Source: Castanea sativa (Eukaryota > Streptophyta > Magnoliopsida > Fagales > Fagaceae). Taken from it: DNA of 64,000 nt. Position 1 is the stretch's first letter. Every line of letters starts with the position of its first letter. The stretch covers positions 54,655,136 to 54,719,135 of the forward strand of contig NC_134017.1 of the NCBI RefSeq assembly GCF_040712315.1, written 5' to 3'. The translations under genes were made by a program, and so were the position numbers. This document shows, one piece after another, positions 31,860 through 44,871 of this stretch. The notes under the pieces are model-generated. The model saw only the letters and a list, made by a program, of their open reading frames with translations. It had not been told where the DNA came from and made no database searches.

Positions 31860-33471
31860 TTCACGCCCCGTCAACAAATAATTTTGATTATTTGTTGAAA
31901 GTGGAAACCTTGAATAGTAGTGATAGATTACTTCAAATCCTCATATCATGGATTTATAATATGATAGTGTATGTATATAGAGTATATATACAATTTTATG
32001 TATTTTATGCTCGGGCATGAACGATTGAATATATCATGATGTTTGTTCCATAATAGCCATTACTTATTAAGACAATTGTACAATTAGTTTTGAAATTAAT
32101 TTTTATATAAAATTTCTAAATCAAACTCTATTTTTTATAACACTACCAAAAAAAAAAAAGAGCTTAGCGGCAATAACACAAGATGGTTGGATGGTTTGAG
32201 CTACGGCTCACGATGGTGGAGTGATGATTACTCGGGTACAAATCAGGCCGGAAGAACAGACAAGAATGGCCCAATTGATGCATAATTTGCAGTGACAACC
32301 TTATGGGAATGCTACCGGATTTCAATTTTGATGTTCCAAGTCTGAACCCACAAGAGTTAAATATTAATTTCGAGATCCTCAAAAAAAAAATAATAATACG
32401 ATGGTGACCGACCACCACTAGGGCCCCTCATCTATCCCATACCATATCCAATTAAGAAATAAAAAAATAAAATAAAAAATTGAAACATATGAATAGGATG
32501 ACTCAAAAATATCAATTATGTATCTTGCATAGTAATAGCACTTTTACTCCCCCTTTGCTGTCCGACCCACCATTATGTCATTTACATATAAAAGAATGAT
32601 GGGACAACCCAACATTCAAATCTATCCAAAGTCCAACTAGCATATCTAAGAGATAACACATTCAAATCATGATTCTTTTCAATCACATGTAAATTTCATA
32701 ACTTCCAAAGATTTTCCAAAATATTGGCAAAATATCCAAAATTCCAACAAGGTCAATACTCAATAACAACCATATAAATTTTGACAAAGATAGCAAATGA
32801 TAAAAAGGATAACAAATAATGCAGGATATTTACAATTTGGATTGTATACCACATTGATGTAGGAAGCTAATTGGCCTATACAATATAAGTAGATCCCAAA
32901 TGAGAGAAAGGAAGAAGAAGAAGAAACATGTACACTATTATTAACACACACCAATGCCAAAGGGTTCGGCAAAAGAACATATCATATGCAATTATGCTCT
33001 ACCAACTCACCATAATCTAATTTGATTCCACATGGATAGATATGAATGCACAGTTAGAACTTCGAATGTGTCTTGGGGATCAATCATGTGTGAAAAAATT
33101 GTCATCCTCGACTTGGAGACGAAAGAATATTTTTAGTGAGGAATGTGTGATCAACGCCGATGAGAAAAGGTAGGCAATAAGCAAATAATTATTACTAGGC
33201 TGTGTTTTTGTATTGTAGATACTCCAGCATGTCCACATTCATGTATAATCACACATGCCTAGCAACAAGTCCCACGAGAACATGTTTGAACATGTTTCAG
33301 AAGAAACTGAGGTGAGATGAATAGGTTTTGTTGCATTCTTTGGACTCTATAGTCTATAGCTCTACTTTAGGCTGAAAAAACAAATAAAAATATTGGTTTA
33401 CCTATAAACAATTCTCTGTTCACCTGTCCAGTGGTCCAAGTACAGGAGGTCAAAAAATAGTCAATTTCACA
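31860..33471. other. Intergenic with degraded duplicated segments, no intact gene
   Basis: About 32275-32345 reads a short frame like SDNLMGMLPDFNFDVPSLN, and a relative occurs at 41373-41440. Segment 32605-32705 resembles 47727-47825. These may be relics of a duplicated locus. Nothing intact is present. Confidence 0.45.
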
Positions 33472-33481
33472 ATTAAGGTAG

Positions 33482-34452
33482 GGATTTTTTTTTTTTTTCA
33501 AAATAACATTATTTTTCAAATTAGTTAGCATAGTTTTCAAACTATTTAAGAAACTAGCATCCTGAGTTTGTTAGACTCAATTTTGTAATGTTAAATCGAG
33601 TACGCTGAACATCGTGCTATAGCTGGCATGGAAATTTGTCCACGTAGGCATGAAAATCGAGCCTTACAGACTTGATTCTCCTTTTAAATTGAAATTGAGT
33701 CTATAAGGCTTGATTTCGGTATCCAGCAATAACAAAGCACCTGATACTTAATGGCAAAGCACTAGAGAAGCAATAACAAAGCAACCCAGGTGGCGAAAGC
33801 TTCAGGCTATGGTGGTGAAGAGAAGATCCGATCCGATCTGGTATTTGTGTTGGGTTTTATATTTGTTCTTGGGTTTTTGGGGCTTGGAAGTGAAGAGTGG
33901 GACAAAGCAATCTAGGCGGTGAAAGCTTCAAGCGATGACGACAAAGAGAAGATTCGATCCGTCCCACAACCCAACCCAGAAAACACAAACCCATAACAGA
34001 AAATATTCCTCTGATGCCGAGATTGTCAAACCCATGGTACTCTGGTGCCGAAATCATGATTTTTGGGTTTTGGATTTTGAGAAATGGATTTAGATGAAGA
34101 AGGAAGAACTGTCTTGGGTTTTTGGGGGCTTGGAAGAAGGGAGTGAGACAGCAGATGGAGAAAGAAAAAAGAAGAAGAAGGGAGTGGGACAGCAGCTAGA
34201 GAGAGAGAGAGAAAAAAAAAAAAACGAAGGTAGAAGACGGTGTATAGGAAATTAAGTCTTAAAGACTCGAGTTCTAGGTGGATTTTTACTCCACCTCAGC
34301 TTTGCCAGCACACAGAAATCGAGTCTTTTAAACTCGAGTTGCTACAAGAAGTCGAGTCTTTTAGACTCGTGATGCTAGTTTCTTAAATAGTTTGAAAACA
34401 TTACTAACTAACAAAATTATTAGTAAAATGGTGTTATTTTGCAAAAAAATCC
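33482..34452. mobile_element. Mutator-like non-autonomous element with 10-bp target duplication
   Basis: ATTAAGGTAG flanks both ends exactly (33472-33481, 34453-34462). The ends are inverted repeats over about 80 bp, from GGATTTTTTT to a shared AAACTATTTAAGAAACTAGC block and its complement. The interior carries many CGAGTCTTTTAGACTCG-type palindromes (about 33565-33715 and 34250-34370). No transposase gene is present. TSD length and long inverted ends fit Mutator-like elements. Confidence 0.75.
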
Positions 34453-34462
34453 ATTAAGGTAG

Positions 34463-36660
34463 CATGCTCTACCAAATGTTTTAATAAGAGGTTCACTTCT
34501 ATGAGTGATGGAAAGTGAAAACAAAGCCTCAATTATATTTTGTTCCCATCCAGTTAATGAAACAAAAATTGCTCGTGTTTCTGGAGAAAATTGGAAGGAA
34601 AAATAGTCTATTTCGATCTGTAATGGCAATCTGATCCTACCACACTCACATAAGAATAGGAGCATGCAGTTGAATTGACTTCCTGTAAAGTTTTAGCCCT
34701 TGTCTCAGCACATCCTAGTTGTATTTGTATATTATACAATTTAGCAGTCATATAATAAGATAATCTGGATTGCAATTCATACAAGAAAGTGAGACAAGAG
34801 CCATAAATTAAAGCACCTTTTACCAAATCGATGTAATCTAAATTGATTCTACGTGTCTTCCACATGGGTAAATTTGAATGCAGATACAGACATGAGACAA
34901 CCTTAGACAAATCTTTTCTGCCAGGATTTCTGTCCTGGACGCTAAGGCATAAAGAACCACTCGTGTAAAAGAATGGTTTCTATCAGCAACCATATTTATG
35001 CTTAATGTTCATGCATCATGCACTTGATCTTTTAGAAATCAACAAGCATTGACCATTTATTTTAAGTGTGCACGCTCGAGAACTAGCACTGCCATGTTCA
35101 AGTGTGAAAACACATGCACAACAACTGACACTATCTGACAGGCATGAAAATGGAAATTGGATAAGATATTTTCTGCATTTTCCACACTCACATATTTTTT
35201 AGTAACATTTTTTTTGATAATCATATTTTAATAATTAATGTTAATATTTTTTAGTAACATTAATTATTTACTACAGTCACCATTGTATGGTGCAATGGTA
35301 AAAGTCTTGCACTATCAAAAGCTAGTGCATATGTCTCATTCTTTAGAAAAAAGACAAGATCAATTAAACCTTCTCATTCTCTTTTTTCCTGTTAATCCTC
35401 CGGTGATTCATTGAGAAATATTTGCATACTTTTTTTTTTCTGTTGATTTTCAATAAAACCTATCATAGATTTGATAAGCTTTTTGTTATGTTATAAATTC
35501 TTGTAATTACCTTGTATTTAGTGTTGGCTCTATTTCGGGTTAATTTCTTGTAATTCATGCTTAATTCTCTTGTATTTGTGGACTTTATTTATAATTGGGT
35601 TGGGCTTAGGATTCAGTTTGAAAGGCTATTTCAGAGTTGTTGAAAGTGGATATTGTCGCAAGACAATTCAGAAGACCTTGTCCCACAAAAACAACATGTG
35701 TGGTGCACATGAAGATTTAAATTTCAATTAAAGTCTGATTTCGCAAGACAACTCATAAGACCTATCCCGCAAAATCCTTAGCATAGCAAGGAATTTTGTT
35801 ACTTGGATCCTATACTATTCCCTACTCATACCCACCATATACACTCTCATTTCCCACGACGTTTACCTTAGGCACCCTCTGGAGAGTTGAAAGAATTGAG
35901 GCCATTGTTGAGGAACCCAAACACCATCAATACTCCATACTCTTCCCTCTTACCATTGCTGTATCTTAGAGAGGAGATCACCTCTATAAAAATAAAATAA
36001 AATAAAATAAAAAATCACTAGTAATGTCAGTGTTTTGGATTGTTGGAAAACATTAGATCTTGCCCAATTTCAGCCTTGGAGGTTTGAAGGTGAAACCGGG
36101 CTTGGTTGCGAGATCCAGGAAGCTAATTAAAGAAAGGATTCCGAGAGGTCAAAACAAAACTTCATTTTGATCAAATTAGTTATGAGCAGGAGTTTAGGGG
36201 GCTTGAGTACCTTGGCTAGCTTAGGCATGGAGGGCTTTTTGGTTGCATTTATACATTACAACTATTTATACTAATGGATCATTTGGTGGTCTAGCTATGG
36301 AAAGGTTTTTCACTGTACTCTAGCTTCCCCTTTGAAAACATATTGGATGTTTTCTTTGGATTTGTTTCTCTTTATTTACTACTCTTTGTCTTTATTGCTT
36401 TGCTTAAATATGTCTACCCATGTGTGGGCGCAACAGGAGAACGGAGGCTCGAGTCATAAGGGTACAAAATGTGGTGCCTATACATGCAATTGAAATTTCA
36501 ATGCTTAGCTAATTTGGTCAATGTCGTAAATAAATTGTTGGATTAATCTTAATTAACTTAGCCGTAATTAAAAGTAGGGAGTCTAAACTATTGGCTAGTT
36601 GATTAGATAATTTTTTCACATCTCTTGTCATGTTTGATGATCGTATTCAAAACAAAGTAT
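34463..36660. other. Intergenic, no gene seen
   Basis: Mixed unique-looking DNA with an (AATAA)n patch near 35988-36012. The minus-strand frame at 34608-34910 has no recognisable motif. TGTTATGTTATAAATTCTTG at 35485 could be an LTR start but no partner was found. Confidence 0.45.
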
Positions 36661-36662
36661 AA

Positions 36663-37081
36663 GCGTCAAGAAACAGAACACATCTACTTCTAGAAAACAA
36701 GAAACAAAACATGTTTGCTTCTGAAAATAACCTCGAATCCATGAGGGTTCCTTGAATCCATAGGGAGAAAGGGCTTGGAATTCACTAGAAAATAGAAAGA
36801 CAAAAATTTGAATTTTATTGATTAAATAATTGTTAAAAAAAACTTGTACAGACTTAGGGGCCTATTTAAGGGCTTTGTAAAACTTGACAGACAAGAAAAT
36901 ATATTCTAAAATAACTCCTGATTAGTTTCTAACTACAACAGGAACCAAATTTGACCTAAAAAGCATTAAAAGTACCTAAAAATAAGGAGATAAATCACCT
37001 AAACCTAAAATAATGTTTTTTTTAACATAAAAATACCAATATTAAATAATTACAAAATTAAATTGTAGATTCTATCCTACA
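36663..37081 (-). repeat. 3' LTR (minus) of the small gag-bearing element
   Basis: Matches 38183-38602 at high identity, including TCTACTTCTAGAAAACAAG, then GGAGAAAGGG, then TTTGACCTAAAAA. Its minus-strand start is TGTAGGATAG. Confidence 0.8.
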
Positions 37082-37357
37082 TCAAACACCCTCCATTTGA
37101 AACAAACTCGTCCTTGAGTTCAACTTTGAAATCTGAAATCTTCCATGCCAAGAGAACAAATACTTTGAATACTTTATCTTCCTTGTCTTCTTACCAAACT
37201 TAAAAGTCATCAATTGAGTAACTTGAACTTCTTGTCCATTGATCTTCATGCAATTGAAAATATTCATCAAATAAGAGTCAATAATCAAATCAAATCTTTC
37301 CACCCGAATAAAATCAATAAACTTTGTTTCGATGTCTCCCACTAAAATTATAGGAGT

Positions 37358-38023
37358 CTAAACGTTGAAATCATCTAACTTGACTTCATTGAGAACGTTG
37401 ACAACTTCCTCTATAATTTCTTCTTTAATGGTCTCTACTACCTTGACTTTAAGATCTTTCTCAATAATGGGGTCTTCATCAATCTCCTCCATAATCTTAA
37501 TTTCAGATTCTTCTTCTATAACAATGTCTTCATTAATTTTCTCAAAAATCTCTATATTTTCTTCAAGAAAAATATGTTGCTCAACATACAATTCTTCTCT
37601 TAATGATAGAATATATGGTTCTCCAAAATAATTCAAGTGTGAACTTCTTGGCCAAAAATAATCTTATTTTGTATATGACAGAAGTTCATCACAATCCAAA
37701 GGAGAAAATTTGATAGCAAGCATCTTTTTCATCCTTGGCCATGAACGAATTTTGTCTTTACCTTGTCGAATTATATCTATCTGTATTCGTTCTCACCAAT
37801 GTAAGGCATACTCTCTAAGTTTATACAAAGCAAGTTTAACTTTTTTCTCATCACAAATATTCTCATAGTCAAATAAATTTTCTAAATCAAGTAACCAATC
37901 AAGAAAATCTACCTTATAAAAATAACCATTAAAACTTTCAATTCTCTTATAAGGCCTATATGAATTTTGCTTACCAATAGGTTGCCTGTGGCTGTGAGTT
38001 ATGTCTATCCCTATTGTTTCCAT
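37358..38023 (-). pseudogene. Retrotransposon gag fragment with internal stop
   Basis: Minus-strand frame from 38023 reads RIESFNGYFYKVDFLDWL, LFDYENICDEKKVKLALYKL and ALHW, the usual start of a plant Retrotrans_gag domain. A TGA (37795-37793) interrupts it right after HW, where a second Trp is normal, and the same frame then continues to about 37660. A separate acidic, Glu/Ile-rich frame (37636-37358) follows and ends near the polypurine tract. No zinc knuckle or protease is seen. The element is therefore a gag-only derivative. Confidence 0.7.
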
Positions 38024-38167
38024 GCTCCAACAATTTCATCCTAGCAAAGATATTTGTGAGTGCTAACTCTATGTCATGTAATACTTGCTAAGTTTTCTGT
38101 TGTTGGAATTGCTACCGTCTCATACATCAGCCACTAAACCAGGATAAGTCAAGGCTCTAATACCAAC

Positions 38168-38602
38168 TGATGCGGGATGCAGAAGCGTCAAGAAGTAGAA
38201 CACGTCTACTTCTAGAAAACAAGAAACAAAACATGTTTGCTTCTGAAAATAACATTGAATCCACGAGGTTTCCTTGAATCCACAAGGAGAAAGGGTCTAG
38301 AATCCACCAGAAAATAAAAAGACAAAATTCTGAATTTTATTGATTGAATAATTGTTAAAAAAAAAATGGATACAAAATTAGGAGTCTATTTAAGGGCTCC
38401 GTAAAACTTGATAGACAAGAAAATATATTCTAAAATAACTCCTAATTAATACCTAACCATAACAATAACCAAATTTGACCTAAAAAATATTAAAAGCACC
38501 TAAAAATAAGAAATAAATCACCAAAACCTAAAATAATGTGTAATACATAAAAATACCAATATTAAATAATTAAAAAAATTAAATTGTAAAATCTGTCCTA
38601 CA
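38168..38602 (-). repeat. 5' LTR (minus) of the small gag-bearing element
   Basis: 435 bp, TGTAGGACAG...CCCGCATCA on the minus strand, next to the primer-binding site. Confidence 0.8.
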
Positions 38603-38826
38603 TTAAAAAGCCAAACTATTCTACCTGCAAAAGGCTACAAATGCCGTTGGACTCAAGCTGAGAGCGAATTCATCCTAAGCAACCCAATTCCTGTTATATT
38701 ATAAAGGAGGCAAACAGAATAAGCATAAAGATTAGCCTCTATGGTTTCCCAGAGAAAAAAAAAATCCTCTCAAGTTGATGAAGGATGGAAAAGCAGGCTA
38801 AGATTCAAGTAAATGGTAATACTATC

Positions 38827-39613
38827 TGTTAGAGTCATATTTTCTATGTATTGACTTATCTTTTGATGAAATGCACTTTACTTGTAATTGGGTAGATCTA
38901 AGTTGGGTTCAATGTATCAAGAACTACGTAAAGTTTACATCCTAAGTGGTATCATTGAAGGCATGAAGATTGATTTAAGAAACAAGTGAAGAAAAGCAGT
39001 TTCAACAATTCTTGACAGTAGTCTTGACACTAGGATCTATCGAGGTTTAATGAAAAATCTAGACACAAGCTCGATGTATCGAGATCTATGATTTTAGAAT
39101 TCTCATATCTGAATTTTGGCCCATAATGACTTGGATTATTAGGGTTTCGTTCTCTAAAACCCTAGATCATATAAAAGGCTTATTTTAAAGTTATCAAAGA
39201 CATAGAGACTCAATTAGAGAACTCATACACTCTATGAGAAGCTACTGCATATTGTACGCTTTAGGATTTTGTAACCAAGTGCTTCCAAATCTTCAACATA
39301 CTAGGATTCATGCAAAGGAAGTAGTCTTCTACAAGATCAAGTCCAATTTGGTATTGGAGTAAAGGTTCAACTGTAGGTTGGTATTTTGAGATAGTCCAAG
39401 ATAGTGGTAAAATTCCTTGTACTTATAATTACTTGTTCTTGATTAATGGATTCTTGGGAGTGATGACCTAAATTCACTTGGTGGAGCTTTTGCCTTGTGA
39501 GAGGTTTTCCCAATTCTTTAACAAATCACCGTGGATAATTTGCATGTAATTTGACCTAATTAATTGACTTGGATAATTAAATTAATTAACGGGGGTCAAT
39601 CTATAATCTAACA
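38827..39613 (+). mobile_element. Solo LTR, plus orientation
   Basis: Starts TGTTAGAGTCAT and ends TATAATCTAACA, with CTATC before and CTGTC after (four of five bases match). It shares GCACTTTACTTGTAATTG, GTAGATCTA, AAGAAACAAGTGAA and CTATCGAGGTTTAA with the LTR at 39695-40753, which lies in the opposite orientation. Confidence 0.65.
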
Positions 39614-39694
39614 CTGTCTACATGAAATTTATTGTTGGATACAAAGGAAATATTACTGTCCACATCTAGTAGAATATTGCACTGCCTTTCAGGT

Positions 39695-40753
39695 TGATAG
39701 GCTAAGAATGTATTAACCCCTTGTGATAAATTAACCAATTAATAAACCAAGTGAATTAATTAAGTTAATTAACAAGCAATGTACGTGGTAGCACAAACAA
39801 ATCACCAACTAAATTAAATGCATTGGAAAATAAAGTTAACACGGTGATTTGTTTATAAATGATAAAAAACCTCCAAGTCAAAAACTCCACCGAGTGATTT
39901 TAAATTCATCACTTCCGAGAATCCACTATTATCACAACAAGCGGTTGCCTGTAAAGGAATCCCAATACCTTATACCAACCTACAATTGAACCCTTACCCC
40001 AATACACAATTGGACTTGTTCTATAGTGACAATCTCTCATTTTCAATGCACGGCTCCTAGTACGTGACTAACCAATCAATGCGCAAATCTCAGTACGCGG
40101 CTTACTCTTTTGCACGAATCCAAATATGTGACTAACATACCAACTTGAGAAGGATGTACCAACATGTTGGCTGCAAAATTCTTCAGTTCATCAACACGAT
40201 GAAGATCATGAAGCTCCTTAGTTACAAAACCCTACAACGTACAAACGCAACAGCTTCTTCAAGAGAAAGATGAACTATGGCAAATTCTGTCTCCAATCAC
40301 TATTTTCTTGAACAAAACCTTTGCATCAAGTTTCATCTATTTGCAGCATGTGAGACGGCCCTTAAAATAATTCTTATATATGTTTATGGTTATGAGAAAA
40401 GAAACCCTTAACACATACAAATGGATACGTGTAAAATTAGATTTCAAAAACTGATTTTCGTAAATTTCGATAGATATCTATCGAGCAATTATCGAGCATC
40501 AGGCTAAACAAGCCTTTTAAACCTCGATAGATGCTATCTATTGAGTTAGCTGTCGAGCTTTAAAATACAACATTTTTTCACTTGTTTCTTGGACAGATTT
40601 GCATGACTTCAATACTTGGACTTAAACTCTTGTTACTTAAAGTATTAAACACTTCCTAGATCTACTCAATTACAAGTAAAGTGCGTTTTTTTTGTAGGAT
40701 TAGCCAATTCTAAATGACATATGTTCTTAACATAATTCACATATGTCCTAACA
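39695..40753 (-). mobile_element. Solo LTR, minus orientation, CAGGT target duplication
   Basis: On the minus strand it reads TGTTAGGACATATG...CTTAGCCTATCA. CAGGT flanks both ends (39690-39694, 40754-40758). It is related to the LTR at 38827-39613 but longer by about 270 bp. The two face opposite ways with only 81 bp between them. Confidence 0.7.
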
Positions 40754-40759
40754 CAGGTT

Positions 40760-41619
40760 AAGCTCATCTTTTTCATCCTTGACCTAAGACACCACTAGAA
40801 ATAGTTACAAGACACGTTTAACTTTAATTCCCCTAGAAATCCAGTCCTCCAACCAAATTCGCCCAATTAAATTTAATATTTTATTTTTCTAAATTTATAT
40901 TACTATTGTAAACTTAAGCAGAATAATAATTTCTAAATTCTTTTACCTATATGAAATTTGATCATTAAGGTATTTATTAATATGAATTTTATTATTAATT
41001 GTATTTGTACATGGAATTATCTATTTTATCATTTAAAGTATTTCATTTTGTATCTCTAAGAAAGAAATTATATATATATTTTTTTTTTTTTAGAAAGAGA
41101 AAGAAATTATATATGTGTGTATGATGACATGAAATATAATGAATTTTCCAAAAAAGTCAAAAAGTTAAAAGCTTTGAATATTATAGATTATACAATATAG
41201 ATATATAGGAATATTAATTGATTTATTGCTTGTGATGCGAATTGAAATGATTCAAAAGAAATAATAAGAAGGATATGCATTTTTTTTTTATTCAAGCTCT
41301 CTTCTTAGCTATAAAGCAATACAAAAGAGGTCAGTATAACCCAAAAAACAACATGTCTTAACCAGATTGATGGATAATTATTAGATGACAACCTCTTGGG
41401 AATGTTGCCAGAGATCTTTAATTTAGATGTTATAAAAACATGTTGTGTTGGAAACAAACTAGATAGACTTTGGATTGTCTATCCTTGGAATAGTGGAATA
41501 AGTCATGAAAATTAATGCACAAGTAACTATTGGAATGAGGAAATAAAGAAATTTGAGCAGATTAATAATCATATGAAATAATATTTGTTTATAAATATAT
41601 AACCAAGAATAGTACTGTA
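40760..41619. other. Intergenic, no intact gene
   Basis: AT-rich. 41373-41440 reads LLDDNLLGMLPEIFNLDV on the plus strand, a leucine-rich-repeat-like scrap related to 32275-32345. No open gene. Confidence 0.45.
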
Positions 41620-41624
41620 AGTAC

Positions 41625-42346
41625 TCAGAAAGTGACAGTCCAACCCACTAAGAATAGTGATGTCTTGGCCTTCTAATCAAGCCCAAACATTAGAATTTTT
41701 AAAAAGAGTGGGAAGACAGTTCAATAGTAGTTCAAAATCAAGTTTTATTTTGTGGCTGAAATATTCAAAGTGTTATAGAATTTTCTCTTAAGTAGTTGTT
41801 ACAAAGAATGCTCTTTTTGGGATTGTCCGAGGATTGATTACTTATACACAAATGTCCCAGGTGTTGCCCTACCTTCTACACTATCACCCTGTCTTTCTCT
41901 CTTATCTCAGAAGAAGAATATTCAACCCCTAATTTGGAGGTTCCCTTTCCTTATATATTCTTCCTCCATGCATCCCAGCCCTCCATCTGTATGCTTCAGG
42001 GCCTTTTTCAAGATACTTATCCCATCAAAGTTCTACTGAATGTGGTAGAAGGAGCTGCTAGCTATGAAGTCACTATTTAGGTACCATTTCCTCATTAATG
42101 CAGCTGATAAGGTTGTTGCAAGGTATTCAAAGCGGAGGGAAAAAATGTATTTTCCAAGAAGCTTCCCTCCACCATCTTTACCCTCCTTATGGACCTTCCT
42201 CTTCTCCATGAGTCTCATGAAACACTATTCTGTATTCCCTCCCATCCTCGGGTCGGTGAAATCTTCGGGGCGGATACCCTTATGCGGGTGGTACTGCATG
42301 AGATGTTTTCGTGTTCTACCTCACTTTAGTCCTCGGACCTCCCACA
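41625..42346 (-). mobile_element. Solo LTR of a Tat-type family, minus orientation
   Basis: On the minus strand it begins TGTGGGAGGTCCGAGGAC and includes GCATTAATGAGGAAATGG, a GAATATATAAGG TATA-like box and TCCTCGGACAATCC, all parallel to the Tat LTR. AGTAC flanks both sides (41620-41624, 42347-42351). The expected terminal CA reads GA, presumably a mutation. Confidence 0.65.
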
Positions 42347-42653
42347 AGTACCAAAAAATTTTGCAACACCAAAAGTAGATAGAAATGATAACAGAATGTT
42401 TTATACTATGCTAATACCGATGAAATAGATATATTAATCCCCAATTAAGCAATAGTTAGCTTTGTCGGACCATGAGTTGTGCCATTCCACCTCAAAACTA
42501 ATTGGTGATGAAGAAGACACACTCAAATCTTTTATGGCATTCGGCATCATGCCACGCGGGCCTGTTTTTAGAGTGGTTGTAGGAAGTCATATTGTGGTCC
42601 CCCCAATAATCCCTCCCTCACAATGACACTCCCATGACTCGAACCCATGACCT

Positions 42654-43711
42654 TGGCTCTAATACCAATTGAAAGCTTAGATTGTGTGAAAAACAAGAGC
42701 TTGTTTAGACCCCCAAATTAAAATTATGGCTAGATTGCTTTTACTCTAACTTATCTAAGTGCGGAACAAGAGTAAATGAAATGCAATAAACCGATAACTA
42801 CTCTAGTGCATAAACATGAACAACAAACAATAAAAGTAAAGTACAAGAGTAAGGGAAGAGAGATACAATTACAAGATAACACCAAGATGTGTTATCAAAG
42901 AGAAAACCGAAGAACTCGAGAAAAACCTCTTCGCGACCCTTCAAGTCGAAATCGATCCACTAGAGAATAAAGTTGGAGTACACGAATAACAAAAGACCCT
43001 CCAAGCCTAGTCTACCCATGTACTTGAGCCCTCCAAGCTCCTGCTGCCAATGGACTTCTCGGAGTCATGTCTTCTCTAGCTTTTTGGATCCCACAATACG
43101 TCCAATTGCATCCGCCAAGCCTCACTGGCTTCTTTTAACAAATCCTCAAAGCTGCTCAAGCTCCAAAACACTCTTTACACTCCAAATAGGTGTGGGTTGT
43201 ATTTAAGTACAAATCTCCTCTCAAGGTAAGACAATGGGAGAAGGAAAGAGAAGAGGCTAGAATGATTTCTCACTAAGGATGAGTAGCTCTCTCTCTAAAA
43301 GATGAGTGTGTGTGTGTTGTAGAAAACCTATCTAGGGTTTTTCTCTCTGAATGGTCTCTCATATATTTGTGGGTAATTAGGGTATATATAGTATGGGTGA
43401 AGGGTAAGAAAATCACACTTAAAAACCTCCAGGAAAAATGTTTTGCGAGTATCTCACGGGTTGGCTTTTCTCGCGAGACACTAGCAAAACTGATAGCCTA
43501 GTACAACTTTTCAGCTTCCAGCATGTGTTTTTCACGTGCCCTTTTCGCGGGTAAGCTTCTCACAAGACACTAGCAAAATTGCACTGATTCTTCATTTTAT
43601 GCTTGAATCTTCACAAACTTAATACTAAACTCAATACAATAAAATCTCACAAAATACAATGAACAAAATTAAAGCAATTACAACACTTTTTGTTATGAAA
43701 TAAAGCCAACA
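42654..43711 (-). mobile_element. LTR with adjacent primer-binding site, minus orientation, rest of element lost
   Basis: On the minus strand an LTR of about 1042 bp begins TGTTGGCTTTATTTC (43711) and ends AAGCTTTCA (42670). It is followed by TTGGTATTAGAGCCA (42668-42654), a tRNA-Met-type binding site. Only about 300 bp of leader remains before the neighbouring solo LTR. The short frames across it are not genes. Confidence 0.65.
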
Positions 43712-43751
43712 TAAAACATAGTTGTAAATCACAACTTTACAAGCTCCTTCT

Positions 43752-43752
<1 letters not shown>

Positions 43753-43786
<34 letters not shown>
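43753..43786. repeat. A34 homopolymer
   Basis: Uninterrupted poly(A); could be a retrotransposed tail, but no source body was recognised upstream. Confidence 0.9.
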
Positions 43787-43788
<2 letters not shown>

Positions 43789-44714
43789 AAGAGAAAGCAA
43801 TAGGTAGCAGCACTCTATACAAGACCCTACAAATACTATTGCAAATTAAATTTGGCATATACATAAAATCCAAAATATACATAATAATTATAATATTGAT
43901 TCTTTAGTGAACATTTTAATTTTTCCAAAATCGGACGGATTCAACAATAGTGCCAACTTAACAATATAAACCAATATTAATGCAATCACCTAAGGCTCTA
44001 AATATAAAAAAGGCCCCAAATTTTAATAGCGGGGTGTTATTGATGGCTAAACAATGATTTCAGTGATGAGTTCAAATTAGAACCAATAACAATTTAATAC
44101 CTAAAACTTTTGGGGGGAAAAAAATACACTTTAACTAGTTTCTCCTAGGTTCACCACCAACATCATTCTTTTACTTACCACTATCATTCTATCATATCAA
44201 CAAGTGTGAAAATATTTTTCAAATGTCTATAGACTTTCTAAAAAAAATTATATATGTTTCATGTTAATTAATAATAATTTTGCATTTAAAACAAGATAAT
44301 AGAATTTATATAATATTTAGTTTTTTTAAGTCATATTTAAAAATATAAAAGGCCTTAATTTCAATTTTTGCCTTAGTTACCCAAATGCATCAAAACTTTG
44401 CTATTCAACAAGCTTTTGTTTATTATATTTATATTTATAGATACCAATTATTATGTTATTCTCATCAACTTTAGTTGGAATGAGCTTTGCAACAAAAAAA
44501 TAATGTTTATTATATATTTTTTGTTATTGTTGTCAACGGTGTTCATATAAATATTGTTATTGATAATTTTATGTGTATTGTAATTTCTATTTTTATTGTT
44601 GTCGACATAACAAAAATAAATTGTTTGTTGTAGATATTTTATAAGATCCTTTTTTGTAGAACAATATTTTAAATCTTTAATACATTCATAATACTAATAG
44701 GAACAAAAAAACAG
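43787..44714. other. AT-rich intergenic DNA, no gene seen
   Basis: No frame or repeat supported. Confidence 0.5.
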
Positions 44715-44752
44715 ATACATACATACATACATACATACATACATACATACAT
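44715..44752. repeat. (ATAC)n microsatellite
   Basis: About nine tandem TACA/ATAC units directly upstream of the SINE. Confidence 0.9.
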
Positions 44753-44753
44753 A

Positions 44754-44871
44754 ACTTGGTGCGATGGTCACTCCAATAGTATAAATGCTTATGGGGTGTA
44801 GAGGGCAAGGGTCAGGGTTCAAGTCTCCAAGAGGAAGTTTCATAAATATATATACTTAGATTAAACTAGAG

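Larger units (their letters stand above)
36663..38602 (-). mobile_element. Small LTR element with a gag remnant, minus strand
   Basis: Two direct repeats of about 420-435 bp bracket a 1.1-kb interior. In the minus orientation the 5' LTR is 38602-38168. It is followed by TTGGTATTAGAGCC (38167-38154), a tRNA-Met-like primer-binding site. A polypurine tract (AATGGAGGGTGTTTGA) sits just before the 3' LTR at 37081. The interior encodes only a gag-type segment and an acidic stretch, with no protease, RT or integrase, so it needed enzymes in trans. The outer end of the left LTR diverges over its last 15-20 bp, and no target duplication was found. Confidence 0.75.

Noticed and set aside
35278..35345. 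SINE-like segment with GGTGCAATGGTAAAAGTC
   Set aside because: A possible A box, but no convincing B box or A tail follows, so it was not called.
35485..36100. LTR-like start TGTTATGTTATAAATTC
   Set aside because: No partner repeat, primer-binding site or target duplication found.
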